DNA of 64,000 bases, taken from assembly GCF_001653715.1 (NCBI RefSeq), contig NZ_LWHQ01000010.1, positions 152,998 to 216,997 on the forward strand, written 5' to 3'. This stretch comes from Methylobacterium platani. GTDB lineage: Bacteria; Pseudomonadota; Alphaproteobacteria; Rhizobiales; Beijerinckiaceae. Positions 35,370 to 45,152 of the stretch are shown in pieces. Numbering within the stretch: position 1 is the stretch's first letter; each line of letters opens with the position of its first letter. The position numbers and the translations under genes were made by a program. A model generated the notes under the pieces. It made no database searches. It saw only the letters and a program-made list of their open reading frames with translations, and was not told the origin of the DNA.

Positions 35370-37741
35370 CGGCAGGGCGGCGCGCCCGGATGGCCGCAGC
35401 CGCGGCCCGGGGGCGGCGCGTGGGGGGCGGGGCGCGGGCCGGCCTGCGGTGGATGCGGCTGCATCAGCTGCGGACGCGGCGCCATCATCTGAGGCTGGCG
35501 CATCGCCTGGGCCTGCTGGCGCCGCATCGCGTCCTGCACCTGCTGCTGCTGGCGCTGCATCATCTGCTGCGCCTCGACGCGCTGGCGGGCCTGGGCTTGC
35601 GCCTGCTGGCGCGCCGCCTGCTCCATCCGCATCCGCTGCAGGCCGTCATCCGGCCGCGGCGCGCGGACGGGCGCGGCCATGCGGGGCGGCTGGGCGAGCG
35701 GGGGTCGCACCGCCTGGCGGGGGACTTGGCGCAGGTCCTGGACCGGCGCCGGCCGCATCGGCTGCACGCTGCGCAAGGGCGCGACCGGGGGACGCTCGCC
35801 GCCGGGCGGCAGACCGGACGGCGGCGCCTGCGGCGGGCGGGCGGCCAGGGCGGCGGGAGGCGCGGGCCGGGGCGCGGCCGGAGGTGGGCCGGCGGGTGAT
35901 GCCGCGGCCGGCGGGATCTGGCCGAGCCCGACCGGCCGGCCGGCCGGCGGCGCACCGGCGGCGGCGCCCGGGCGGGCGGCGAGGGCCGGCAGCGGGGTGC
36001 CGCCCGCGCCGGGCAGCGCCTGCGCGGGGTTCGGGCGGGAACCGGCCGGTGCCTGGGGCGGGATCTGCCCGGGCAGGCTCGGCCGCAGGGCAGTCGCGCC
36101 CGGGGGCGGGCCGCCCATCGGCCCGGTCGCGCGCGGGATCTGTCCCAGCCCCGGCTGGCCGGGAGCCGCCTGGGGCGCCGGGCGCAGGGCGGCCTTCTGG
36201 GCGAGAGCCGGCGGCAGGGCGACCCGTGCCGCAGCGGCCCCGAGCGCCGCTCCCGCCACGGCGCCGACGACCGGCGCCCCGAAGCGGGCCGTCCCGGGTT
36301 GCGCGGGATCGGGGGTGTGCCCGTTGACGACGGTGACGGCGGTGACGTGGAGGTTCTGGAACAGCACCGGGTTCGGCGGCGGCGCCACGGCGGGCGGCGC
36401 GACCACGTAGGTCGGCACCGGGACGTAGGCCGGCACCGGCAGGATGTAGGCCTCGCGAGGGGGCGGGGGCGGGGCCAGCTCGACCAGCACGGTCGGGCGC
36501 GGCGGCAGGAAGACGACCGGCGGCGGCGGCAAAGCGTAGACCGGATCGTCGAGGTAGAGCGCCGGCCGCTCGACGAAGACGACCTCGTCCGGCGGCGGCG
36601 GCGGCACGTCGTAGGCGAGCACCCGGTAATCCGCCGGCGGCTCGAAGGCGGCGGCGAGCGCCGACAGGCGCCGGCGGGCATCCCAGGCGTGGGGGCCGCG
36701 GGGATAGCGGGCGAGGTAGGACCAATAGCCCTCCCGCGTGTCGGCGAGCGCGCTGCGGCGCCAGGTCAGGGCCTCGCGCCGCGCCGCGATGATCGCCCGC
36801 ACGCGCCGGGCCAGCGGATCGCGCGGGTAGGCGGCGACGAACTCCTCGTAGGCCGGCAGGGTGTCGCGCCCGAGGCAGGCGGCGTAGGCCTCCCGCGCGC
36901 CGATCTCGCCGAGCGGCTTTGCCGGCGGATCGAACCCGGCGAGCGACGGCGCCCCGGCCTCCCGCTCGAGGAAGACGAACGGCGCGTCGATCCGCGAGGC
37001 GCTCCACGGCACCTCGGCCCCTCGCGTCGTCTCGGCGACCCGCAGGCGCACCCGCTCGAACAGGGCGGCGGGCGCCAATCCCCCCTCGCGGATCATCTCG
37101 ACGAGGGCCAGCGCGTAGGCACCGTAGGGCCCGGTCTCGGCCGGGCCGACGGTGCCGGGCGCGGCGTTGTACGCAATCAGACTGCCGGGCTCGGCCTCGA
37201 CCAGGGGCAGGCCGCCGGCGAGCGGATCGCCCCTGAGGCGGAACGGTGCGGTCCGGGCGGCGTCGAGCACCACGAACCGGGCCTTGAGCGGCAGCGCGGC
37301 GAGACGCTTGACGTAGTCCGAGACCCGCAAGGCCTGGAGCGGCACGTCGGAGGCGGTCTCGATCCGGGCGTCGACCGGCGCGAAATAGGCCTCGTTCTCG
37401 AGCTGCAGGCCGTAGCCGGCGAGATACAGGAAGGCGACCGTGTCGGGCCCGGCCGCCGCGGCCTTGTCGGTGAAGTCGCGCAAGCTCCGCCGCAGCGAAT
37501 CCTCGTCGAGGTCGCGGGCGCCGACGACGTCGAACCCCGTCGCCTGCAGGGTCTGGGCGACGAGGCCGGCATCGTTGGCCGCGGTGGGCAGGGCGCCTGC
37601 CGCGTAGGCGCCGTTGCCGACGACGAGGGCGATGCGGCGCTCGGCCGGGGCGGCGGCCGCCGGGAGGGCGGCGGCGGCGAGGCCGGCGAGGGCCGCGAGG
37701 GCCAGCGCCAGGGCGAGGACCGGATGGCGGAGCGGCGGCAT
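35366..37741 (-). CDS. Caspase-like (peptidase C14) protein lacking both catalytic residues
   Basis: 791 residues: signal peptide (about 1-31), a caspase p20-like domain (RRIALVVGNGAYAAGALPTA to about 270), a middle region ending in Pro/Tyr-rich repeats, a short glycine/alanine segment, and a ~250-residue Pro/Ala/Gln/Arg tail. Where active family members have the His of SGHG, this has Tyr110 (FLYLAGYGLQ). Where they have the Cys of DACR, this has Ala162 (VVLDAARTAPF). It should therefore be proteolytically dead. The export signal and proline-rich tail suggest a periplasmic scaffold or binder. The ATG at 37741 follows GGGAGGGC. The stop codon lies in the dispersed repeat. Confidence 0.88.
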   Translation of the reverse strand: MPPLRHPVLALALALAALAGLAAAALPAAAAPAERRIALVVGNGAYAAGALPTAANDAGLVAQTLQATGFDVVGARDLDEDSLRRSLRDFTDKAAAAGPDTVAFLYLAGYGLQLENEAYFAPVDARIETASDVPLQALRVSDYVKRLAALPLKARFVVLDAARTAPFRLRGDPLAGGLPLVEAEPGSLIAYNAAPGTVGPAETGPYGAYALALVEMIREGGLAPAALFERVRLRVAETTRGAEVPWSASRIDAPFVFLEREAGAPSLAGFDPPAKPLGEIGAREAYAACLGRDTLPAYEEFVAAYPRDPLARRVRAIIAARREALTWRRSALADTREGYWSYLARYPRGPHAWDARRRLSALAAAFEPPADYRVLAYDVPPPPPDEVVFVERPALYLDDPVYALPPPPVVFLPPRPTVLVELAPPPPPREAYILPVPAYVPVPTYVVAPPAVAPPPNPVLFQNLHVTAVTVVNGHTPDPAQPGTARFGAPVVGAVAGAALGAAAARVALPPALAQKAALRPAPQAAPGQPGLGQIPRATGPMGGPPPGATALRPSLPGQIPPQAPAGSRPNPAQALPGAGGTPLPALAARPGAAAGAPPAGRPVGLGQIPPAAASPAGPPPAAPRPAPPAALAARPPQAPPSGLPPGGERPPVAPLRSVQPMRPAPVQDLRQVPRQAVRPPLAQPPRMAAPVRAPRPDDGLQRMRMEQAARQQAQAQARQRVEAQQMMQRQQQQVQDAMRRQQAQAMRQPQMMAPRPQLMQPHPPQAGPRPAPHAPPPGRGCGHPGAPPCR

Positions 37742-37927
37742 GGCGTTGCCCTCCCGTTGGCTGGCGAGCGGGGGCGCCGGGTTCGCGCGCACCCACGAGG
37801 TGTCACAGCACATCGCCGCCGTTCCGGGCAGCACGATGGCCGGCCGCATCACGAACCGTCGCGCTTGAACCGGCACTGAACGATGCGGCATCAGGCTTGC
37901 TGGGACCTGACGATGGGGAAAGACCTG

Positions 37928-39178
37928 ATGCCGGACCGCCTGATCCACGCCGCCGCCAGCATCGCGCTGCTGATCGCGGTCGCGGTGCTGTTCTCGACCG
38001 ACCGCCGGGCGATCCGGCCGCGGGTGGTGCTGTCGGCGCTCGCCGTGCAGGTCGCCCTCGGCGCCCTGGTGCTGTTCTGGCCGGCCGGCCGCACGGCGCT
38101 CGGCGCCGTCGCCGACGCGGTCCAGGCGGTCCTGTCCTACGGCGACAAGGGCACGGCGTTCCTGTTCGGCGGCCTCGTCGAACCGAAGATGTTCGAATTG
38201 TTCGGCGGCGGCGGCTTCGTGCTGGCCCTGCGGGTGCTGCCGCAGATCGTCTACGTCTCGGCGCTGATCGCGGTGCTGTATCACTTCGGCGTGATGCAGG
38301 CCCTCGCCCGGGGCTTGGGGGCGGCGTTGCAGCGGGTGCTCGGCACCTCGCGGATCGAGACCTTCTCGGCGGTCATCACCATCTTCATCGGCCAGAGCGA
38401 GATCGCCGTGGCGTTGCGCCCGTTCCTGGCGCTCCTCACCGGGGCCGAGCTGTTCGCCGTGATGACGAGCGGCGCGGCCTCGACCGCCGGCTCGATCCTC
38501 GCCGGCTACGCCGCGCTCGGGGTACCGATGCCGTACCTGCTGGCCGCCTCGTTCATGGCGATCCCCGGCGGGCTCCTCTACGCCAAGATCCTGGTGCCCT
38601 CGACCGAGCCGAGCCGGGTCAAGACGATGCGGGTCACCTTCGGCGAGACCCGGGCGGTCAACGTGATCGAGGCCGCCGCCGACGGCACCCAGAAGGGCCT
38701 TGCCGTCGCGGTCGCGGTCGGCGCGATGCTGATCGCCTTCGTGGGGCTGATCGCGCTCGTCAACGGGATCGTGGCCTATGCCGGCGGCCTCGTCGGGGCG
38801 CCCGGCGCCTCGATCGAGGGGATGCTCGGCGTCGCGCTCGCGCCGCTGGCCTGGCTCCTCGGCGTGCCGTGGGACCAGGCGACGCTCGTCGGCGGCGCCA
38901 TCGGCCAGAAGCTCGCCTTCAACGAGTTCCTGGCCTACGCCAATCTCTCGCCGGTGCTGAAGAGCGGCGAGCTCGGGACCCGCAGCACCGCGATCCTGTG
39001 CTTCGCGCTGTGCGGCTTCGCCAACCTGTCGTCGATCGCGATCCAGCTCGCGAGCTTCGGCAGCCTGGTGCCCGAGCGCCGGTCCGAGGTCGCCGCCTAC
39101 GGCCTGCGGGCGATCCTCGCCGGGACCCTGTCGAACCTGACGAGCGCGGCGATCGCCGGGGTCTTCATCGGGGCGTGA
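37928..39178 (+). CDS. Concentrative nucleoside transporter (NupC/CNT family)
   Basis: About 416-residue inner-membrane symporter for nucleosides. Family features: N-terminal membrane helices, the Nucleos_tra2 gate region (LRVLPQIVYVSALIAVLYHF), FIGQSEIAVALRPFL and TSGAASTAGSILAGYAALG, which form the substrate-binding hairpins, and the C-terminal LCFALCGFANLSSIAIQLA (the GFAN stretch). The ATG at 37928 follows GGGGAAAG. A further ATG lies at 37913. It stands alone between two minus-strand genes and is divergent from the caspase-like gene. Confidence 0.93.
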   Translation: MPDRLIHAAASIALLIAVAVLFSTDRRAIRPRVVLSALAVQVALGALVLFWPAGRTALGAVADAVQAVLSYGDKGTAFLFGGLVEPKMFELFGGGGFVLALRVLPQIVYVSALIAVLYHFGVMQALARGLGAALQRVLGTSRIETFSAVITIFIGQSEIAVALRPFLALLTGAELFAVMTSGAASTAGSILAGYAALGVPMPYLLAASFMAIPGGLLYAKILVPSTEPSRVKTMRVTFGETRAVNVIEAAADGTQKGLAVAVAVGAMLIAFVGLIALVNGIVAYAGGLVGAPGASIEGMLGVALAPLAWLLGVPWDQATLVGGAIGQKLAFNEFLAYANLSPVLKSGELGTRSTAILCFALCGFANLSSIAIQLASFGSLVPERRSEVAAYGLRAILAGTLSNLTSAAIAGVFIGA

Positions 39179-39201
39179 GGTGACGGCCCCGCGCGGACCC
39201 G

Positions 39202-42200
39202 TCACGGGTTCGCGGTCTCCGGCGCGGCGGCGCCCTGGCGGCGCGCCTCCTCCTCGGCCCGCTGGCGCGCCGCTTCGGCCGCGCGGGCCGCCTCCGCCGC
39301 GCGGGCGACTTCCGCGGCGCGGGCCGCCTCGGCGGCCCTGGCGGCCTCCTCGGCCCGCTGGCGCGCGGCGTCCTCCGCCCGCTGCCGGGCCTGCCGCGCC
39401 TCCTCGGCGGCCCGGGCGCGGTCCATCTCCAGGCGGCTGCGGCGGCGGGCGAGCTCGGTGCGGTCGGCCTCGACCGTCTCGATCTTGTCGAGCTCGCGCT
39501 GCAGCACCACCGCCGCCAGCACGTTGGCGAGCGGGACGAGGTCGAGCTCGCGCTGCGGCTTCGCCAGGGGCCCGACCAGCGCCAGGCCGAGGGCCGGCGC
39601 CGGGGCCGTCCAGGCCCGGGGCGTCGCGGTGGCGACGAGGGTGCCGCGGACGTCGAGGCGCAGGGACCTCGCGTCGACCTGGATCAGGCCGGTCCAGGTC
39701 GCCGGCCCGAGATCGAGGGTGAGGGCGCCGGTGCGCAGCACGCCGCCGACCATCGAGGCCGGCACCGAGACCGGCCCGGCGACGACCAGCGGCCCGCGGT
39801 CGAGCTCCTCCGACACCACCCGCTCGACGCGGCCGGACCGCAGCGGGTCCTCCTCGGTCAGCAGCCGGGCGAGGGCGCGCTGGATCGCGGCCGGATCGAG
39901 GTCGCGCAGGGTCAGCCCGGCGAGGTCGAGGCTGCCGCTGCCGGCGAGGTTGCCGACGAGGGCGGCCGGGCTGTCGCCCGCCGCACCGAGGCGCAGGCGC
40001 ATCCCGACCTGCCCCCGCACGGCCTCGCCGCCGGTGAGCGCGGCGAGGGAGGCCGCGGTCAGGCCGCCCTCGGCGGAGACCGTCGCCTGGGTGCCCTGGC
40101 GCGCCAGGGTGACGCTGCCGGACAACCGCCCGCCGGCGAGGCCGGCCGAGAAGTCGCGGATGGCGAGGCCGTCGCGCCCGAGCCCGAGCGCGAACCGCGC
40201 CCATTCCGCCGCGAGGCCGCGGCCGAGATCGAGGCGACGCACCGTCATGGCGACCTGCCCGACGACGGGCGGCGCGGGGGCGGGGCCGAACCGGGCCGGG
40301 CTCCAGGCTTCCGGGCCGGCGGGCGCGGCGCCGCCGTTCAGCACCAGGGCGTCGGCGAGCCAGGGCAGGGAGAGCCGCTCGAGGGAGACGCTGCCGGAGA
40401 CGTCGCCGCCCGCCGGGCGGGTCAGCGCGGCGTCGACGGCCGCGCCCGCGAGCGTGCCGGTCACGGCGAGGCGCGGGGTGTCGCCGCTGCGGGAGAATCC
40501 GAGGCTCAGCCGCGCCGGCACCGGCTCCGGCGGGGTCGCAGGCCGGCCGAGGAGGCCGGCGAGCGGCTGCAGGTCGGGCGAGGCCAAGGTCAGGACGCCG
40601 TCCTGGAACGGACCGCCCGCGGCGGGCAGGAGCAGCGGCCGGGCGGTGCCGAGCGTCGCCCCGGCGATCGCGGCGTCGAGGGTCAGGCTCAAGGGCCGGT
40701 CGTCGTCGCGAGCGCCCGCCTCGGCCCGTCGCCCGGCGAGATGCACGCTCGCCGGCCCGGCGAGGGCCGGATCGTCCGGGCGGCCGAGCCAGCGGCCGGA
40801 GGCGACGCCGTCGAGGCGCGCATCCAGGCGCTCGAGCCGGCCGGATCGGGCGGCGAGGGTCAGGGCGAGGCGGCCGCCGGCGGCGCTGCCGCGGGCCTCG
40901 CCGCGCAGGGGAGCGTCCTCGGCGCCGGAATCGCGCTCCAGCGTCACGTCGAGGGCGACCGGGCCGTCGCGCAGGAAGCCCGGCAGCAGCCGCGCCTCGT
41001 CGACGAAGGTGCGCGCCGTGAGGTCGACCAGCGGGGCGGCCACCGGCGCGCTCACCCGCCCGGCGATGCGGCCGGTGCCGTCGGCGGCGATCCGCCCCGA
41101 CAGGCTGGCCCGGGCGCCGGCGAGGTCGCGCACCTCCAGGCTGTCGAGCCGGATCGCGGCGCCCTCGGATTGCAGGCTGGCGGCGATCTCGCCGGTCCTC
41201 GTCCCGGTCGGGCCGTAGCGCAGGTCGCGGGCGAGGAGGGTGAGGCCGACATCGTGGTCGTGCAGGGCCGCGATGGCGCCGCGCATCGGCGGCAGTTCCG
41301 CGACGTCGAGCCCGTCGGCGATGACCTGGGCGTCGAAGCGCGGGCGGGCCTGGTCGGGCCCGGCCGGGCTGTAGCGGGCCGAGCCGGTGATCTTCGCGCC
41401 GCCGAGCGCCACCCGGGCGTTGCGCAGCGAGAATACCGGCAGGGCCGCCGCCACGTCGGCCGCGGCCGAGAACGGCCTGCCGTCGAGGAGCCCGAGCAGG
41501 GGACCGCCGAGGCCGAGACGGTCGAGGAGGCGCGCGAGCCGGTCCGAGGCCGGCGCATCGAGGGCGGCGTGGCCCGAGAAGCCGCCGCTCGGCGTCACGT
41601 CGCCGGAGAGCGCCAGCGCCAGTCCGCCGGCGGCCGTGCCGGAGAGGCGGCGCACGGCGAGGGCGCCCGAGGGCCGCACCGTCGTGCTCAAGGCCGCGCC
41701 GGTCCATTCCTCCCGGGCGAGGGTCAGGCTGTCGACCGCGACGTCGAGGGCGAGGGTGCCCGGCAGGAGGGCGGGGGACAGGGGCTTGCGGAGGAGCGCC
41801 TGCCCGGTGGCGCTCATCAGGAAGCCGTCGAGGTCGAGGCGGCGGGCCTCCAGGCTCATCGTCGCCCGCGCCGCCGCGAGGTCGAGGCTGCCGCGGCCGG
41901 TGAAGCGCAGCGGCACCTCGCCCGGCACCTCGACGGCCAGGGCCTCGAAGGTGGCGAGCCGCCCCTTCGCCTTGAACCCGCCCTGCACCGAGACCGGCAG
42001 GGCGGCGCCCGCGACCTGGGCCGGCGGCCCGACGACGAGGCGGGCCTGGCCCGCGGCCTCCGGGACCCCGCCGCCCTCGGGGCCGGGGGCGAAGCTCACC
42101 CGGGCGTCGAGGTCGAGGCGGGGCACCGTGTCGCCGCCGGCCCCGAGCTTGACGGGAATGACCCCGTCCGGGCCGGGCGCCCCGGTGGTGAGGCGGAACG

Positions 42201-42789
42201 GCACCGCCTCGACGTTGCCCTCCGCCCGCCACGGGCCGGCGAGGCGCGGCGCGGACAGCCGGACGTCCTCGGCATAGACCTGGTCGGTGCGCCCGGTCGC
42301 CGGCACCCGGGTGGTGACGAGGAGCTGGGACACCCGCAGGTCCTCGACCGCCAGGTCGCGGGTCTCACCGAGGCGGGGCGGCGGCACGAAACCACCGGCC
42401 TCGGTCGTCGGCAGGGTGACCTCGCCGCGGCCGATGCGGGTCTCGGTGAAGCGGATCTCGCCGGAGAGGAGCGGCGTCAGGGCGATCTCGGCCTTGACGA
42501 AGCGGGCGTCGAGGGAGGGCCGGTCGCGCCCGGTCGCGAGCACCAGATGGTCGATGCGCAGCCGCGGCGAGGGCAGGAGGCGGATCTCGAGGCGGCCGTC
42601 GCTGCGGGCCTCGACGCCGAGCGACCGGCCGAGCGCCGCGTCGACGGTGCCGCGATAGGCCTCCCACGGCACGAAGGGCGGCGCGACCAGGGCCGCGGCG
42701 AGGATCAGGATGACGAGGCCCGCCAGGGCGGTCAGGATGTCGCGCACCTTGAGCTTCCGTGCCGCCCCGCGAGGAGAGCGCCGCCTCAT
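39202..42789 (-). CDS. AsmA-family envelope protein
   Basis: Very large (1195-residue) protein with one N-terminal membrane helix (about 17-38, ILTALAGLVILILAAALVAP) and a long periplasmic beta-rich body. Family stretches are GRSLGVEARSDGRLEIRLLP near the start, and the AsmA C-terminal domain near residues 900-1100 (DFSAGLAGGRLSGSVTLARQ, GSGSLDLAGLTLRDLDPAAI). The last ~75 residues are an Ala/Glu/Arg coiled coil with repeated RAAEAA units. AsmA-like proteins are implicated in lipid transfer and outer-membrane assembly. The ATG at 42789 starts at the positively charged flank of the helix. A GC-rich hairpin lies 10 nt upstream. Confidence 0.88.
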   Translation of the reverse strand: MRRRSPRGAARKLKVRDILTALAGLVILILAAALVAPPFVPWEAYRGTVDAALGRSLGVEARSDGRLEIRLLPSPRLRIDHLVLATGRDRPSLDARFVKAEIALTPLLSGEIRFTETRIGRGEVTLPTTEAGGFVPPPRLGETRDLAVEDLRVSQLLVTTRVPATGRTDQVYAEDVRLSAPRLAGPWRAEGNVEAVPFRLTTGAPGPDGVIPVKLGAGGDTVPRLDLDARVSFAPGPEGGGVPEAAGQARLVVGPPAQVAGAALPVSVQGGFKAKGRLATFEALAVEVPGEVPLRFTGRGSLDLAAARATMSLEARRLDLDGFLMSATGQALLRKPLSPALLPGTLALDVAVDSLTLAREEWTGAALSTTVRPSGALAVRRLSGTAAGGLALALSGDVTPSGGFSGHAALDAPASDRLARLLDRLGLGGPLLGLLDGRPFSAAADVAAALPVFSLRNARVALGGAKITGSARYSPAGPDQARPRFDAQVIADGLDVAELPPMRGAIAALHDHDVGLTLLARDLRYGPTGTRTGEIAASLQSEGAAIRLDSLEVRDLAGARASLSGRIAADGTGRIAGRVSAPVAAPLVDLTARTFVDEARLLPGFLRDGPVALDVTLERDSGAEDAPLRGEARGSAAGGRLALTLAARSGRLERLDARLDGVASGRWLGRPDDPALAGPASVHLAGRRAEAGARDDDRPLSLTLDAAIAGATLGTARPLLLPAAGGPFQDGVLTLASPDLQPLAGLLGRPATPPEPVPARLSLGFSRSGDTPRLAVTGTLAGAAVDAALTRPAGGDVSGSVSLERLSLPWLADALVLNGGAAPAGPEAWSPARFGPAPAPPVVGQVAMTVRRLDLGRGLAAEWARFALGLGRDGLAIRDFSAGLAGGRLSGSVTLARQGTQATVSAEGGLTAASLAALTGGEAVRGQVGMRLRLGAAGDSPAALVGNLAGSGSLDLAGLTLRDLDPAAIQRALARLLTEEDPLRSGRVERVVSEELDRGPLVVAGPVSVPASMVGGVLRTGALTLDLGPATWTGLIQVDARSLRLDVRGTLVATATPRAWTAPAPALGLALVGPLAKPQRELDLVPLANVLAAVVLQRELDKIETVEADRTELARRRSRLEMDRARAAEEARQARQRAEDAARQRAEEAARAAEAARAAEVARAAEAARAAEAARQRAEEEARRQGAAAPETANP

Positions 42790-42979
42790 GTTCCGTCGAC
42801 GGCCCGACGGGCCGTACCCCGATGACAGCGCTAGCATATCGGCACCGGAAACGTGGGCGAAATCCGGGGCGATCACGCAGGGAGAGCCGCCCGCCGATGC
42901 GCGCGGGCAACGCCGGGCCCGGCCTGACAGGCCCGGCCGACGCTGGTAAGGCGGCGGCGTGAGACGACAGACGGATCCG

Positions 42980-44728
42980 ATGCGCTATTATCTCGGCCTC
43001 GCCACCACCTTCCACGACCCGGCCCTCGCCCTGGTCGGGCCGGACGGCACGGTGCTCTTCGCCGAGGCGACCGAGCGCTACCTGCAGTACAAGCGCGCCC
43101 CGAACTGCGAGCCCGATTCGGCGCCCCGCATGGCCGGCCTGCTGAAGGCCCACCTGCCGCCCGGCGCCGAACTGGTGATCGCCACGACCTGGGGCCCCGC
43201 GTTCAGCCGCTACCTCGCCGACCAGGCGACGACCGGCGCCTTCGGTCTCGACGCCCTGCGGGCGCATTCCCCCGCCCTCAACCGCTCGCTGGTGCCCGAG
43301 CGGTCCGAGCGCACCTTCATCGCCGAATTGGCGCTGGCGCAGGGGAGGGCCGGCTACGGCACGCTGCTCGGCCTCGACCGGGCGCATGGCGGCCGCTCGA
43401 CGATCGCGGCCCTGCGCCGCTACCCCCACCACCTGACCCATGCCGCCTACGGCCTGTGGGGCTCGCCGTTCCGGGACGCCACCTGCCTCGTCGTCGACGG
43501 CATGGGCGAGACCGGCGCCTCGGCGATCTACCGGATGGAGGCGGGGCGCCTTCGGGAAGTGAAGCGCCACCGGGGGCGCGAATCGGTCGGCTTCTTCTTC
43601 GGCCTCGTCACCGACCTCGCCGGGTTCGACCAGGCCAAGGGCGAGGAATGGAAGATCATGGGGCTCGCGCCCTACGGCCGGCAGGAGCCCGGGCTGATGG
43701 CCGCACTCCGCCGGCTCTACCGGATCGAGAACGGCCGCCTGCGCTTCTCCGACGCCGCCACCGTGCAGGCGGTGGCCGAGGAGATCCGGACCTTGCGCCC
43801 GGCCGACGCCGACGAGGAGGGCTGGGCCGACCTCTCGGCCTGCGGCCAGGCGATCTTTTCGGAGATGATGGACGCGCTGGTCGCCGAGGCGTGGCGGCTC
43901 TCCCCCCACGAGAACCTCGTCGTCACCGGCGGCTGCGCGCTGAACTCGTCGTATAACGGCCGGCTCCTCGCGCGCAGCGACTTCCGGCAGCTGCACGTGC
44001 CCTCCGCCCCGGCCGACGACGGCAACGCGCTGGGTGCGGCCTGGCTCGCCTTCGGGGAGGACAACCCGGACTGGACCGGCCCTGGGGCGCTCGCCAGCCC
44101 CTATCTCGGCTCGCGCGTCTCGACCGAGCCGCTGGAGCGGATGGTCGACTGGGAGCCGCGGCTGCGCCGTCTCGGCCATGACGGGGTGACGCAGGAAGCG
44201 GCCGCCATCCTGGCGGCGGGCGGCCTCGTCGGCTGGGTCCAGGGGCGGGCGGAGTTCGGGCCGCGCGCGCTCGGCAACCGCTCGATCCTGGCCGATCCGC
44301 GCCCCGCCGACGCCAAGGCGATCCTGAACGGCAAGGTGAAGTACCGCGAGGCGTTCCGGCCCTTCGCGCCCTCGATCCTGGCCGAGGCCGGGCCGGACTG
44401 GTTCGCGGATTACCAGGACAGCCCCTACATGGAGCGCACCCTGGTCTGGCGGCCCGAGATGCGGGCCCGCGTGCCGGCGGTGGTCCACGAGGACGGCACC
44501 GGGCGGCTCCAGAGCGTGACGCCGGAGCGCAATCCGGCCTACGCCGCCCTGATCCGCGCCTTCGCCGAGCGGACCGGCGTGCCGATCCTGCTCAACACGA
44601 GCTTCAACGTGATGGGCAAGCCGATCCTCCACACCGCCGAGGACGCGATCCTGATGTTCTCGACCACCGGGCTCGACGCGGTGGTGATCGAGGACTGGAT
44701 CCTGGTGAAGGACGGGGTGAAGACGTGA
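42980..44728 (+). CDS. NodU/CmcH-family O-carbamoyltransferase
   Basis: 582-residue enzyme that would transfer a carbamoyl group from carbamoyl phosphate, through an adenylated intermediate, to a hydroxyl of a sugar or secondary metabolite. The N-terminal Kae1-like domain has the metal-site HHLTHAAYG and VVDGMGETGAS. The C-terminal domain has GWVQGRAEFGPRALGNRSIL, KYREAFRPFAPSIL and ILLNTSFNVMGKPI, all signatures of the family. The ATG at 42980 gives the natural start MRYYLGLATTFHDPALALV. No nod, antibiotic or polysaccharide cluster is adjacent, so the acceptor is unknown. Confidence 0.93.
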   Translation: MRYYLGLATTFHDPALALVGPDGTVLFAEATERYLQYKRAPNCEPDSAPRMAGLLKAHLPPGAELVIATTWGPAFSRYLADQATTGAFGLDALRAHSPALNRSLVPERSERTFIAELALAQGRAGYGTLLGLDRAHGGRSTIAALRRYPHHLTHAAYGLWGSPFRDATCLVVDGMGETGASAIYRMEAGRLREVKRHRGRESVGFFFGLVTDLAGFDQAKGEEWKIMGLAPYGRQEPGLMAALRRLYRIENGRLRFSDAATVQAVAEEIRTLRPADADEEGWADLSACGQAIFSEMMDALVAEAWRLSPHENLVVTGGCALNSSYNGRLLARSDFRQLHVPSAPADDGNALGAAWLAFGEDNPDWTGPGALASPYLGSRVSTEPLERMVDWEPRLRRLGHDGVTQEAAAILAAGGLVGWVQGRAEFGPRALGNRSILADPRPADAKAILNGKVKYREAFRPFAPSILAEAGPDWFADYQDSPYMERTLVWRPEMRARVPAVVHEDGTGRLQSVTPERNPAYAALIRAFAERTGVPILLNTSFNVMGKPILHTAEDAILMFSTTGLDAVVIEDWILVKDGVKT

Positions 44729-44789
44729 GAAGGACCGGCCCCGTCCCCGGGTGCCGGCCCCTGATCGTCCTGTGCGGGAGGGTCTGCGG

Positions 44790-45152
44790 TTACTCGCAGA
44801 CCTCGACGCGCTTGTAGGTGAAGGACTCGTCGTCGAGCCACACCTTGCGGCGCTCGAAGTGGCAGATCGGGCCGCGGCGCGGGCGCACGATCACGGTCTC
44901 GGGCTCCTCGACGTAGACGCGGCGCGGCGGCGGCACGACGTAGGCCGGGGGCGGCGGGGGAGCCGCCTGGGCGCCGTTCATGATCGCGCCGGCGGCGACG
45001 CCGCCGAGGACGCCGGCCGCCGCGCCGCCGAGGATCGCCGCGCCGACATTGTCGCGGGCCTGGGCCTGGGGCGCTGCGGTGACGAAGAGGGCGGCGACGA
45101 GCGCCGCGCCCGCGCCGAGGCGCGGAAGGCCGTTGAGGGTCAGAGCGCGCAC
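44790..45152 (-). CDS. Small exported glycine-zipper-like protein
   Basis: 120 residues. Signal peptide LGAGAALVAALFVTAAPQAQ, then a glycine/alanine stretch (AAILGGAAAGVLGGVAAGAI), a proline-rich spacer (APPPPPAYVVPPPRRVYVEE) and a C-terminal part with two Cys (PICHFERRKVW and VEVCE). The start is the GTG at 45152 after GGGAG; upstream codons lack a signal-peptide character. Probably an outer-membrane or periplasmic protein; function unknown. Confidence 0.75.
   Translation of the reverse strand: MRALTLNGLPRLGAGAALVAALFVTAAPQAQARDNVGAAILGGAAAGVLGGVAAGAIMNGAQAAPPPPPAYVVPPPRRVYVEEPETVIVRPRRGPICHFERRKVWLDDESFTYKRVEVCE

Noticed and set aside
37742..42232. Possible 2288-residue protein extending the caspase-like gene upstream across the nupC and asmA region
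   Set aside because: The upstream part is antisense or out-of-frame to recognisable nupC and asmA and is Arg/Pro/Gly-rich. A signal peptide and strong ribosome site mark the real start at 37741.
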